A stretch of 64,000 bases of DNA, taken from the NCBI GenBank assembly GCA_963693085.1, contig OY856409.1, positions 1,166,573,249-1,166,637,248 on the forward strand, written 5' to 3'. Made by a program: the position numbers and the translations under genes. Below the pieces are notes generated by a model, which saw only the letters and a program-made list of their open reading frames with translations, ran no database searches and was not told the origin of the DNA. This DNA comes from Alisma plantago-aquatica (taxonomy: Eukaryota > Streptophyta > Magnoliopsida > Alismatales > Alismataceae). Shown here piece by piece: positions 45,173 to 57,315 of this stretch (position 1 is its first letter; each line of letters begins with the position of its first letter).

Positions 45173-45436
45173 CATATGGTCTTGAGACCGTATGAAAAAA
45201 AAGAGTTCAAAACTGTTTAGGTAAAGGAGGGCTAAGACTGTGTGGTCGGATGGATGGGGGTCGTCGATCCGTGATCATGTGGTGAAGGGAAAGCCTAGGA
45301 TTGAATGGGGTGAAACTGAATTGATCAGGACCGTATGGATGAGTGGCTAGGACCGATAGGTCGAAACCGTTTGGATGAAACCATGGATGAGACCATTTGA
45401 TCCAGATCATTTGGTCAAAATGCATTGGTCAAGACC
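45173..45436 (-). repeat. Degenerate palindrome cluster in old LTR
   Basis: The best site (45173-45194) has arms CATATGGTCT and AGACCGTATG around TG: the centre GGTCTTGAGACC is identical to the 14.2 kb element's palindrome, the outer bases differ (CATAT for CAAAC). Weaker half sites follow (GACCGTATGG, AAACCGTTTGG, GACCATTTG, GATCATTTGG). Confidence 0.7.
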
Positions 45437-46750
45437 AAGGATGAGTGAAGGTAGATCTATGGTTGAGAAAGGTGGGTCCCACTCATAAGGGTTTGATATG
45501 GATGATGGTTGATTGAGATGAAGATCGAATGGTGGTGATTTTTGTGGATTAGGGTTGAATGGAGGTGGGTGACATCTGATGGTTGATCCTCATAATGAAC
45601 TGCATAAAATCAACATAAACTCAGTTAAAACCTTGACAATTGAACCAATTAAGCAATTTTGCACATTGTGATGTTTAGTAAACGAAATTGGATGTATTGA
45701 ATCAAAATGAGCCCAAGATGGCGATTGAATAACATGATGAATATACATTCACCAGGTTCTTGATGAAAATAGTGAAAAAGGGCATTGAATCGGGCTATGA
45801 AACTTAACCCATCATCTAGATCTCGAAAAACTGAGCAAAATACATATATAACTTGACCCCATAGGTTGAACCAATAAAAAATATGAATTTCCATAGATCG
45901 GCCAATCAAAAAGCTCGAAAAATCAACGTATTAATAAATAGGTCGCCTAGTCACAGGTTGAGGTAGCCCAATACCAACCCGCCACTCGGACCAAGCCATT
46001 GCTTGCAAGCACGGGGTCAACTAGGAAGACCAAGATGTGAAAATTACTTGACTACCCATGGAGGCGCGATTAGTGTAAAACAAAAAGTCGAGGGCAATGT
46101 TGGAAGCTTGCCCCCTGGGACCATCGTTCTGCTACAACGAAGACCAAAACTAAGGGAACTGAAACCAGGTTGAGGATCAACGATATCCATATCTGTGAGT
46201 TCAAAACCAAGCAAGAAATCTGAACCACCATGGAGTTCCCCACATCCACACTTGCTGAACAAGCCTGAACTAGGCCGTTCTAGGGTCTGGGGGAAACATA
46301 ACCCTCTCTTGCCATGGTTGACCATGCGAGCAAGACCAATAGACCAAAGGGAAACAACACCTGGGTAAAAAAAAACAATGCAGGTGGCATCTAACAACTT
46401 GGGAGCATCTGGCCCATGTTATCGAAGGTAGAGAGTAAGAAGATTAGACCAGGCGAGGTCCGTAGATGCAAAAAGCACAACTGGAATTTCAAAACAACAA
46501 CCAAAGAGAAAAAGGGGTAACGAGATTTACCGAGCCAGAGATGAAATCATGTGCATGAAATGTTTGTGATGGTTCTGTGATGAAGCCTGGGGCATCATGG
46601 AACCTTTGGGTGTCTAGGCTTCTTGTCGCTCGACCACCGGAGGTAGTTGGATCAAGGTTGAGAAGGGAGAGTAGGTCGCGGGCAAGCTAGAGGAACAAGG
46701 ATGGTGGAGGAGGGTTTACTGCTCATCTGTGAATGATTTTGCGAGGTTTT

Positions 46751-46760
46751 ATTTATATAG
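46751..46760 (-). promoter_or_regulatory. TATA box in old minus-strand LTR
   Basis: The minus strand reads CTATATAAAT, about 880 bp from the LTR start at 47636. Confidence 0.5.
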
Positions 46761-47636
46761 GCTATGGCCCTAAGGGGCTGGGTTTCCCTGCCACCGCAGA
46801 AATAGGGGAAAGAGGGAGAGTTCTAGTCGACCAGGAGATATAATAGATGAAATCTGAACAAAATTGGTATGGGGGAGTCCGGTTCAGTGTGGGGATCGTG
46901 AAAAGACAACTCTTTCATGCTGAGATGGATAGGCGAGAGAGATCGAGATCAAGGAGGAGAGCCACTTTGTGGAGACCACTGTGCATGAGACTCGAGTGGA
47001 GGAGACAGCCTCCCCACATGCAGCTGGATCTGTGAGAGTCCGACCCGGCTGGTCAGCGTTACCCTCATTTAAACGATAGACCAAAGTCCAGACCAAATTA
47101 TATACATTAGGGTTATATATATATATTAATTTTTGGTTATTTTCTTGTTAAGTTCAATTGGATTAGCTAGGAGGCTCCAAATCTTATAAAACTTCATGTG
47201 TTACTTAATTAGGACACAAGGAACCCAAAAATATAGTTATTTTCCTGATTTGACAATCTTAGCTTATTATGTTTCTCTTTTTAGCATAAATGTTTAATTA
47301 ATCATATATGATGACTTAAAATGAATTTGAAGATAGAAATTTGGGTAAATCATTAAATTATCAACATCAACTTATTGTAAAATTATTAGGCCATAAAAGA
47401 ACTTTTATTGGGTAAATTTCATGTTAAACCCAAAATGTCACTTATTTAATAATTAGGGCTAACTTGATGATATTGATTTTCAATTTAGTGCAAAAGTTAT
47501 CAAATTCGACTTATGTAACATATTTGGAAACCATCATCTTATCATTATATATTTTTAGTTATCAATTTTGAAACAAAGCAAATTAGGGTTTCAAATTGGG
47601 GTTATTTTATAAGGTCTAAAATTTTAGGATGTTACA

Positions 47637-48585
47637 ATCTCAAGAGGATAACTAATCAAGCACTGTCATACAAACACAAACCCTAGATCAAGATATCATC
47701 TAGGTTCTAATCAAGATATCATACAAACACATCTTACTTGGAACCACATTTTTAGAGTAAGATCATGTGCATGCTAGGTAAAAGTAAGAAGAAACTAAGG
47801 AGAAAGTTATATAACTTGCCTCAGAGATGATGTAGAAACTCCAAACAACAAATAAGCTTGAAGGAAACAGGGGAGGAAAACCTATCTTGAGCAATCCTCA
47901 TGGCAAAGCTAGCTTCTCCACCACCAAGGAGGCAAACCCTAGCTCAAGGAAGACAGAAAAAGATGTTCTTCATGCTCTAACTCAAGCACTACCATGGAAC
48001 ACCATAGGTTCGACCAATAAGAGAAAGAGAGAGGGTAGGGCAGTAAGAAAAACGAAGGTATAGATAGAGATCTCACTTACCAAGTCCAAGAAGAAGAGTA
48101 AGGAAGCACCAAAATGATCACAAGAAGGGTAGATGCAAACCCTAGATCAACATGCAAGGAAGATCGACCTTCTTCTTTATCCTTGAGCTCCCCCTTCACC
48201 TCCAAGAAAGAAAGGGGATTATATTCAAGCAACCAAGGAAGGAAGAGAGAGTAAACTAGGTGTGTAAGAGGTTGTTTGCATGCAAAGAGAGAGGGTTATA
48301 TAGCTTAAGATTGGAGAGAGATAAAGGGGGTATGTGTCAAGTAAAACAAGCCATGTGTCCTAGGTATCTTGTCCATGCAAGCACCACACCCATCAATGCA
48401 ACTAGAGCAACTCACCAAGAAAACCATCAACTAAGGTGGTCTAAAGAAAGAGAATGGCTGCTGAACCACGATGTTGGAGACTAGAGATATCAGAAAAGAA
48501 AACAATCACTAATCCTAGGTGATGTTGGTGACCAAGATGAATGGGGAACCTCATAAACCGCCAACCCTAGGCAACACAAGGGAAC
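47637..48585 (-). repeat. LTR-like fragment, minus strand
   Basis: No gene is visible. On the minus strand GCTATATAACCC (48293-48304) is a TATA box followed by CT-rich leader-like sequence, as in the other LTRs here. The plus-strand LTR-a starts at 48586 and seems to have been inserted in this sequence. Weak call from architecture alone. Confidence 0.4.
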
Positions 48586-49154
48586 TGCAATGACCCTGAC
48601 CTGGGTTTTGGGATAACCTTGGATGTTTTGCCTAAGTAAGATGATTAGAACCTATTAATCTTTTGAAAAGTAATTAAGACTTAAGGAGAGATCAAGTTTA
48701 AAGTTGGTCCTGTTTGAATGATGTTTGAGCAATGTTTGCTTGTTTTGGACCAAAGTGAAATTTACCCAAGATAAGGGGGTTATATTAAAAAATGTCACAT
48801 GATGGGTGTTCCCTTAGTACTTTATCATAACTAGAGATATCATGATGCTAAGGGGCGCTTTGTGGAAAGCCTAAATTCCAAGATTGATCCTATATGGTTG
48901 ATGCTTGTGCCTTATGTGTTAATTTTGGTAAAACTTGCAATTTACCAAATATATAGGGTTGATGTGCAATTTATCACCTCTAGAGTGTTCCTACTCTATA
49001 TTAGTATCATCTAGAGGAGAGAGAGAAAAAGGGGCACCTTGTTTGAGTCTTGGATGAGTGATAACACTCATGGTGATGTTAAAACCATAGAATGTTGAGT
49101 ACCTTGAACCCTAGATGAGGTTGTGTTGAGTTGTGAATCATATATGGGGGTTCC

Positions 49155-49285
49155 TATCGGTTTATAAACCATAGGGGATGTTCCTATAGGTTTGGAAACT
49201 TTTGGAAGAATTCATGTCGGGCTAAGTACCTCAAATAGGAGAAGCCTATCGGTTTGAGACTTTCTTGCAAAAGTGGTATCAGTTT
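49155..49285 (+). repeat. TATCGGTTT cluster upstream of LTR-a TATA
   Basis: TATCGGTTT at 49155-49163 and 49247-49255, with variants TATAGGTTT (about 49185) and TATCAGTTT (49277-49285), some followed by a short inverted AAACC. The cluster lies about 200 to 325 bp upstream of the TATA box and is the reverse complement of the AAACCGATA sites further downstream. Confidence 0.7.
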
Positions 49286-49480
49286 GTACACAAAGTGATG
49301 ACAAGTTGTGATATCTTATCAAGGAAGCTACCCAATGGACGATACCTTACCCTTGGATTATCCACAAGAGTTTTGCATTTCAAAATAAACAAGGTTGCAT
49401 GGAGTCACCATGCATGAACACGTGTCACCCATGTACATGTGGTGATGACACCTTGCATATACTCTCTTTCATGAGCCTCA

Positions 49481-49490
49481 ACTATATATA
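49481..49490 (+). promoter_or_regulatory. TATA box of LTR-a
   Basis: ACTATATATACCCC, about 900 bp into the LTR, followed by leader-like sequence. Confidence 0.55.
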
Positions 49491-50032
49491 CCCCTATTTT
49501 CATATCCTAGTAAACCTTTAGACTTCTTTACTATATATTGCTTGGTGGATGACCCTAGGAGCTCAAGGAGGAAGAGGAAGCTTAAGCAACTTGCCTAAGA
49601 TAAAGCCATGGTTATTTACCTACCTAGGATGGGCTATGCTTCTTGAACCATGATTCTTTCTTTCCTTGTTCACCAAGTTCCTTACTATGGCTTCACCTTT
49701 CATATAGAGGTGCTATGATCAAGACTTGTACTCTTGATAAGTCATATTCAACCTTGGGAATGTGTATCTTGGAAGCTTGAAGCTTTAGTGGTGACCTTGA
49801 GGCAGGTTACATAACTTGAACTCAACTTTATTATTATTTACCTTCTATCATGCAATACATGGTGATTCTTTTTCTATTTCAGCTTTCCTTGATTAAATGA
49901 TGGTTCTATGAGTTCTAATGAATATATGGGGATTTTGTCCATGAACTAGAGTAGTAATGAATGAATAGTTTTAGCTTTAAGATGATGAAATTGATATGCA
50001 CAAATCGATATAGGTTTGTAGTAAACCCTAAC

Positions 50033-51110
50033 CCGATACAAGGGTTTATACATAGAAACCGATACACATGAACTCCTATCCTTTTGGTTTGATTTCATGA
50101 GAAGGACTACTATTATTTCAATTGATTAAACTATTGCTTGAATTCTAAGAATAAGGTAGGCCAATATCTAGAAGATAACCAAGTTGATGCACATACTTGC
50201 ACCATCACATGGATGGCCAATATAACTTGTGATACTCTAAACGATATGTTGTTGATAGGCTGATATGTTAGATATTCTAAGAACGATATGGCTCAAAGGC
50301 ACTATGTTACTATGACCAAGGAGATGTTTAGTGAAGATGGAATATCGAACTATGAAGTCTTAGTTGAGTGTGGAGGCCAACATGGCCAAGCCTAACCCCA
50401 ATCTGATACACTCATAATCTGACACCGTCTAGCCCAATACATCATGTGAAAATGGGGGTAATATACTGTTTGAAGCCTTGGCCAATACACCAAGTAATAG
50501 TGAGATCAATAGGTGAGAAAACTAAGGTGTTGAACAAGGGTTCACCCATTACAACTTAAACCCTAGAGGTTGATATCCCATAATGAGATATGTGGCCAAT
50601 ACACTAGTTGATGGTGTAGCTGATATCTTAGTAGAGTGAGTAGCCGATACTCAAAGGGATAAGCTAAGCCGATACACTAGTAGATGATGAGGCCAATACA
50701 ATAGTTGGTTGAGTGGTCGATACCCTAAGTAGATGGTGTGGCCGATATATACAATAAGTTGATATGACTGATACACAATGAGTTGATATGGCCGATACAC
50801 AATGGGTTGATGTGGCTGATACACAAAGAGATAGGGTGGTCGATACCCTAAAGCACACTATAGCCGATATACCTTCTCAAGCATCTCTAAACTGATACCA
50901 ATTGAAATGCCTTGTCTGATACAAGTAATGGTACTTTGTCCGACACAAACACATGTGTCTAGGTCGATACAAGGTGTAACATGTAGGATGATACACCTAG
51001 GCTGACACATCTCGATGCGTGTAGGCCGATATGACTTGAATATATTCAATGGACACACGATAAAGTAATGAAATGGGTATACTTTGAAAAGTGTAGGCCA
51101 GTATACCCTA
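50033..51110 (+). repeat. GGCCGATAC motif cluster in LTR-a
   Basis: Two sites near 50033-50067, then roughly 25 copies of GGYCGATAC or one-base variants between 50391 and 51110, nearly all in the same orientation. Spacing is irregular (about 15 to 60 bp) and most linkers are unrelated, apart from a local run of about 30-bp units at 50751-50826. The motif thus spread without a simple tandem array. It lies 550 to 1630 bp downstream of the TATA box. Confidence 0.85.
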
Positions 51111-52960
51111 AAGAGGGTCAAGTCAATACAACAAGTTAAGTTGAATATAATATCCTAGTAATGATGAAAGAGAAAGCTTGTACTAATCATATGAGAAAGG
51201 TAATACCTTATGTTGATAATCAATTAATGATAATTGATGAGAGTAATAAAGTATGATTGAATACTTGTGGTAATGAATTAAAATCCTAGACATGAGGAGT
51301 TATGAATTAGGGTTCGATTGTTGAATAAAACCCTAAAGACCTTAATTAGTTACAATAAAAGTCCTACCCTAATTATGAGAGGGTTGTAACTTGATCAAGT
51401 GATTATCTGTGATACAATTGAATGTAAAGATGATAATATAAGATCCTAGAGATAAGGAGTTATGGTCTGGGTTTAGTAATTGAATATAACCCTGGAAACC
51501 ATAATCAGTTGAAAAGAGAAACCCTAATCATAATCAGAAGACGGAATATAACTTGAAATGGCATGATGATAATAATAAGTGGTTATAGTAATGAAATCTT
51601 AACCATGAAGGCCTTATGGATATAGCCAAATGAGGGCTATAGTGGCTATAATCTAGTATAGATTGATTATGCCTAATGAGACTTATGGAATAATAGTTTC
51701 ACAGAAAGAATTTATATAGGTCTGATGACCTAGCAAAAACATAATTGATCAGAAGGTGACGTGGTACTCAATGGTGAGTTCAAAGGATTGATATCCCATA
51801 AAGAAAATGATAGGGTGACATAGAGGTGTTCTAATTGTTAAGGAATATTAGACAATATGATATTCCTTTCATTTTATTATATTTGTAAATTGATTAAGGG
51901 GTTATTCTCTCACAACATGGTGCTGATATTTAAATTGATATCTCTTTAATCATGAAGCCCTAATCATGCAAATTCTTTGAGACAATAAGCATAGCCAACT
52001 ATGTGCTATGGTGATGTGACATTATACAGAGATTGAATGGGACTTGTGAGCCATGTGAAATACTTGAACAACATGTATAATGTTTATGTGGGTCATATGA
52101 TCTAGAGTTGGTTTTTGCCTAATGAGATGTGACATTGTCTAGTATTGAACTAAAATGATTAAAACCCTGTAGCATGTGATAATTAAGTATATGGGTCGGA
52201 TGACCTAGAGATGATTGTTGCCAAGTAAGAGGTGACACTATTCAAAGATAATTTGAGGGTTTGATACCCAAACATGTGATCATGATGATGCAAATATTTA
52301 AGAGATGAGATTCCCAGTAATATGCTCAAGGGATTGAAATCCCAGGAAGGATATAGCAAAATGTATTCCAATTGATACCACATTTCTTGAGACATGTATT
52401 ATTCTTTCCTTGGTAGTAATTACCAATAGTTCATGCTTGTATCTTGATTGATGCTAAAAGATGCAGTAATGCACTTAACCTATCAAGTGAACTGAAAATG
52501 TAGTTGCCCTGGACATAGATCCATTTGGTGTCAGAACTTGCTTAATGGTGAAACGAGTTTAACTCAGAGCACATATTATTGAATATGTGGGGTACAAGTT
52601 GTATACTAAATTGAAAGGATTGGATTCGAGCCATTTCCTTAAAGAGTGCAGTCGAGGCTGTAGCTCTAATACAAAAAGAAGAGTATGGTTGCGTCCATGA
52701 CTCAAATATATATACGCATGATGGACTGAAGGTCATACCCTGAACAGAGAACATGCTACACACTGTATCTCTATAGCAAAGAGCCTCTATATGCCAGGCT
52801 AGCTAAAATGTAGTCTGACTCATATGTAACTACCACTCTCATACTAATCGGGGAAGATGATGTCACATATTCAGACTCTTCCATAGACCTATATACTAGC
52901 TATCAACTAATGAATTATTTGTTTTGCTTGGAAATTCTAGAAACGAGGGATAAGCATGAC

Positions 52961-55900
52961 TCTTTGGACGGTGGGGGAGATGCTTGTGTGTGTGCTTGTA
53001 TATTGTTAATAGTTTATACCTAAGCACCAAAACGAGCCATTTGCTCACCACTTCCCTCCTTCTATGAACCTCATTCTCCCTCTATTATTCTATGAATTTC
53101 CTATCCAAGGAATAAGAAAGAGGGGATCTTCTTGGAAAAAGAATCTAGGGTTGCAATTGACTTCCTTTTAGGGTTTGAAAAGCTTCCTTATAGTGATCTT
53201 CACCTAAAATAGTAAGAATCCCCTTCTTTCCTCCATTTATTTCTTTATTATCCTTCCTCCTACCTTTCTCCAGCTCGAAACCTTCTATTCCATGGTAGAA
53301 ATTTCTCTAAAGCTCTAAAATCCTACCTTACTTGCTCCTTATGCTTAGGGTTTGCTCATTTGATGAAGAAAGGTGCTAGATGGACGAGTTCACAACTTAT
53401 GCTTGAATTTTCTACCCTACCTGCTCATGTTTTCTTATGTTTGGGAATTTATGTTTAATTAGAGGTGATTTTTATAACTTGCTCCACGTTTATTGCTTAC
53501 AATAAGCTTGCTAGCTCATGTTCTTTCTTTTAAATGATGATCCATGCACTAAAAAGCTATGTTTGACTTGGATTTTGATTTTTATAATGTTCCCTGTTCT
53601 GATTTTAGTTCTAGATGAACTTGTGATCATGTGTACATTATTCCTAAGGTATAATATGACTTGGACAAGGTTGGTTTGACAACCAATGGTGCCAAACACC
53701 TATCAACCAATGGTCAATTTTAGGGTTTAAAGTTGATTTCTTCTATAAACACATAACTCAATGGTGGTACCAATGCAACAACCGATGGTGTTGTCTTCAT
53801 GACAACTGATGGTGGTGACCAAGGGTGTCAACTGATGTTCACCCCTTAGGTAAGGTGTTGGCCTAATTAGAAGCCTAGTCATTAACAACTAAGTACCCTA
53901 ATGATGCTATCAATCAATGGTGATATTAGTTTGATATTTGATGTTGATTAATGAATATAGTGTTGATATAACAACCTATGATGACTTAATGGTCACTAAT
54001 GATGGTGGATTAGGTCTCCAAAACCTATGGTGAGTTAATCATATAGTTGTAGAATCAATTAAGCCTTAGACCAATGGTTTCTTGGGTCACTTGATGCAAT
54101 GGTTGGACCTATACTGTAATTGATGATTTTAACATATGAACTTGACCCAAAGGTAAAGATCTAATTTTTATTCCTCCAATGAAGTGGAATGATGGATAAT
54201 GTAATATGTTGGTCCTAATAATTTGATCTATATGGTTTCCTTTATATGATCAACTTAAGGATCTTACTTGTTGACAGTGGATGGCTTGTTTTAAATGAAC
54301 AATCGATTGTGGCTTTTACCCTACTCTCAATGGAACTTTTTGTGTTGTTCATAAAGGGATGTCTAGGGTTAGATGGTGACTCTTTCTAGAGAAAAAATCA
54401 AGGACTTCATAGGTGGTTTATCTAATGTGTTTACTTATGTAAACAACCAATGGTCTTACCTTTTAAACATCCAATGGTTCTGGGTGACATTGTGGTATGG
54501 TGATATGGGTTGAATGATGATGGAACAAATGGAGGGTTACCCTGAATAAGGTAGTCTTACCCATTCACTCATATGAATAGAAGGGATGATAATCATACTG
54601 TGTTGATATGTAACCCTAATGAGGAATATATAGCTTGTTTTACCTATCTTTAATATAACTAAATGATGGTAATTGGGTATGGATAGTCCTTGAATGACTA
54701 ATACAATCATGGAGTACTCTATTATTGTTGTTGAAACCCTAGTATGCTATAACCCGATGGTTACACCTTGATTTATGTGTGGGTTCATACTTGAGAATAG
54801 TATGGAATGTGATGGTGATGCTTCACCTTATGCATCCTTGATCTAATGGGGATACCATGAGTTAGGGTTTGGGTATGAGTGCTGATTAGTAACATTAATA
54901 TAATTTATCTTGTTGAACCTAACTCTAATGGAAAAAGATAAATATGAGTATTCATGTTTAACCTTTTTATATGATGGCATGATGGTGGAATAATCTCCTT
55001 ATATGATCATAACCGTAATGTGTTAATTGGTGGTTATCATAGCCACATGGTTGATACTCTCTTATGCTAAACCTATGCATTATGATTATGGTGAGGGTTA
55101 ATCATATCTACCTTCTTTGCATGTTGATGTGACAAAGGAATGTTCTTAATGTTAATATAACCCTGCTATGATTGTTTATGGATATCTCCCATCTTGTTAA
55201 TGCAATATTGTGTTGATACAATGTATTATATGTAAGTGATGTTGTTGAGCCTTGCTACAAGGCATGGAAAGATAATGATGATCTTGCATGGAATAGTATT
55301 ATGGTCTTAATGACCTTTGGGCATGGTTGATCCCTAAATGAGGTGTAATCCTCTTGTGTTGATAAGGGTTGATACCCTATGATATTGTGAAAAGGATTTA
55401 TATCTTGTGATAGTATGATGACTAGTGTAGTCTCATGAATGACAAGTGAATAGTACCATGTGATGATGAGATGAGAAATTATGTTTTACACATTTTATAT
55501 CTTTTGAATTTGTGATACTTATATGCTTGCTAGAAGTGAATTAGGGTTTGTATGTCCACTTATTTAATACATCCTTAATTCACCCAATTGGAGATAACTA
55601 ATCAAGTGAAACTCTAATTATGTAGTTCCCTGTGCCATACAACCATCTTTAGTGTCAGAACTTGCTGGATGGTGAAACGAGTATTCCTAAGGGCAACTCA
55701 GAGTGCATACTATTGAGTATGTAGGGTGCTTGTCATCCTGACACCAAGTGTTTCGAGAGGATGTCTGCAGTCATACCTAGCCTACTTTTTGAGAACAACT
55801 TTGTTTGAGACTCAGTGATTATAAAATGATGTGATTAGAGGACAACTGCGGTTGTACCTCAGTGATTGGGTTTGAATACCCTATATGCTAGTGCCGTGAC

Positions 55901-57315
55901 CTGTACCAAGGTGGGTTAGTTACATGACTATATGTTGCTGTTTTGTAGTTTGACTATATGTCACTGCGGTGCAGACTCGTACTGACTTAGTATGGAGAAG
56001 ATCTTAGAGTCCATCTCTTCCTAGATCCTATATGGAACTGATTGCGACCAAGCAGTGGTCAGTTGGACTTTGAGTGGTACGACTCAAACTCCCAAGGGCT
56101 TAATAAAAGATGTAACATAGTCATGTAGAATATTTGTTTAGGGTTATACATGACATTTCACATTGGATGACAACCCTTGTTTGTTATCTTTACATAAAGA
56201 TGATGCTTAGTGCAATTAAGAGATAGTAGATATACTTAGGTTGTGGATATGCTTAAGATTGTAGATGTGTACATACAATAGCCATGCTTATGTTGATAAC
56301 TATACTACTACTACTACTGATTATAATCATGATTCTATCTATCTCATGTTTTTAGTTATGTTTAGCATGCTGACCATGCCTATGTAATTAGAAATGTTTA
56401 AACTGCTAATCATGCCTATGTAGTTCATTGTGTTATGATGTTAGTTCTACTTATGATATAGATCTATTCCCTTTATTTCAGATGCCAATATTGATAGCCA
56501 TGTTATGTTACTAGACATATTCATGATGTCAGGGATGCTTATGCTACTAGATTGCTTGTGCTGTTAGCAAGGAATATGATGATAGTCAAATTAATGATAA
56601 TGATTGTTGTTAGATGCAATTTGATGATATTTGAGTAGATATCTATCCAAAGAAATGGATTTATTTGTTATCTATATGTGCATTGATGATCATACTTGTT
56701 GCTAAGATTAATTGCTTAATCTGTTTAGCATACTTGAACTATTCAATCTGTTCAATTGATTATTAAATACTCCAACTTCTTAGTTATCTACTATTTAAAA
56801 TTTTGGAATCAATAAGCATTGTTGGAGGTTATATCTCTTGCTGGGACATGGGTCTCACCCTTGTGGTTTGCCACATTTTTTTAGGTAATCAGAAGTGATG
56901 AAAACAAACATGTGGCAGCAAAGAGGAGCTATAGTAATGAATATATGAGAAAGGGGATTAGATGTCTAGTGTGTCCTAGAGTCATCCCTGTACTCTCAAG
57001 TCAGGGTAGGAAAACTTTGTATATGGTGTTTTAAACGAATCGAAATTTTATTAACATGTTAATGCTTGCTTGTGTGGCATATATAAATATTGTTATCCTA
57101 TGTATATATGTTGTGGCTAAGGTGATATAACAATTTGTATCAAATTATTTTCATAGTATGGATAAAAGAAATATGTGGGCTCTTATGCAAATGTTTCTGA
57201 GCATGTGCCAACGTTGATATCAGTTTTAATTTACCCATATTTTTGGGTATGTGGTTAATTGGTGATTGATTGTGTTTTATGTTTTGAGTAATCTCATTTA
57301 GTGTAATAGGTTCTC
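52961..57315 (+). repeat. LTR-b: diverged Tekay-like LTR body (edges approximate)
   Basis: No LTR start is visible, so the 5' end seems lost. The conserved block is at 55658-55730 (GTGTCAGAACTTGC, GGATGGTGAAACGAG). A stretch at about 56835-57010 (CTCTTGCTGGGAC, GTCTCACCC, CCTGTACTCTCA) matches the far end of the 14.2 kb element's LTR read on the minus strand. It carries its own motif, CAACCAATGGT, and ends abruptly in reverse transcriptase sequence. No gene seen. Confidence 0.6.
53680..54479 (+). repeat. CAACCAATGGT motif cluster in LTR-b
   Basis: About a dozen copies of CAACCAATGGT and variants (CAACCGATGG, CAACTGATGG, AACCTATGGTG, ATCCAATGGTT) are scattered over 800 bp with unrelated linkers. 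ACCAATGGT is itself nearly palindromic. Confidence 0.75.

Larger units (their letters stand above)
45123..47636 (-). repeat. Old minus-strand Gypsy-type LTR (partial)
   Basis: The right edge reads, on the minus strand, TGTAACATCCTAAAATTTTAG, a common Gypsy LTR start. A TATA box (46751-46760, minus) lies about 880 bp inside. A motif cluster with GGTCTTGAGACC and ACCGTTTGG lies at the left (45173-45436), in the position that similar palindromes hold in the 14.2 kb element. The left part is interrupted by the Copia element and continues outside the window. No coding sequence. Confidence 0.6.
48586..52960 (+). repeat. LTR-a: diverged Tekay-like LTR (right edge approximate)
   Basis: TGCAATGACCCTGACCTGGG at 48586 aligns without gaps to the start of the 14.2 kb element's LTR (TGTAACACCCCTGACC...). 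Downstream similarity continues (TTTTGCCTAA; AATTTACC blocks). A TATA box is at 49481-49490. A block with GTGTCAGAACTTG and ATGGTGAAACGAG at 52528-52594 is conserved in LTR-b, LTR-c and the 14.2 kb element. Motif clusters GGCCGATAC/TATCGGTTT are internal. No coding sequence; the right junction with LTR-b is not sharply visible. Confidence 0.65.

Noticed and set aside
44674..45175. Possible host gene fragment in a GC-rich segment
   Set aside because: The segment is bounded by TGTTGG/CCAACA LTR ends and preceded by a polypurine tract; translated frames match no family I know.
46044..46397. 117-codon minus-strand open frame
   Set aside because: Low-complexity match to nothing recognisable, within the leader part of an old LTR.
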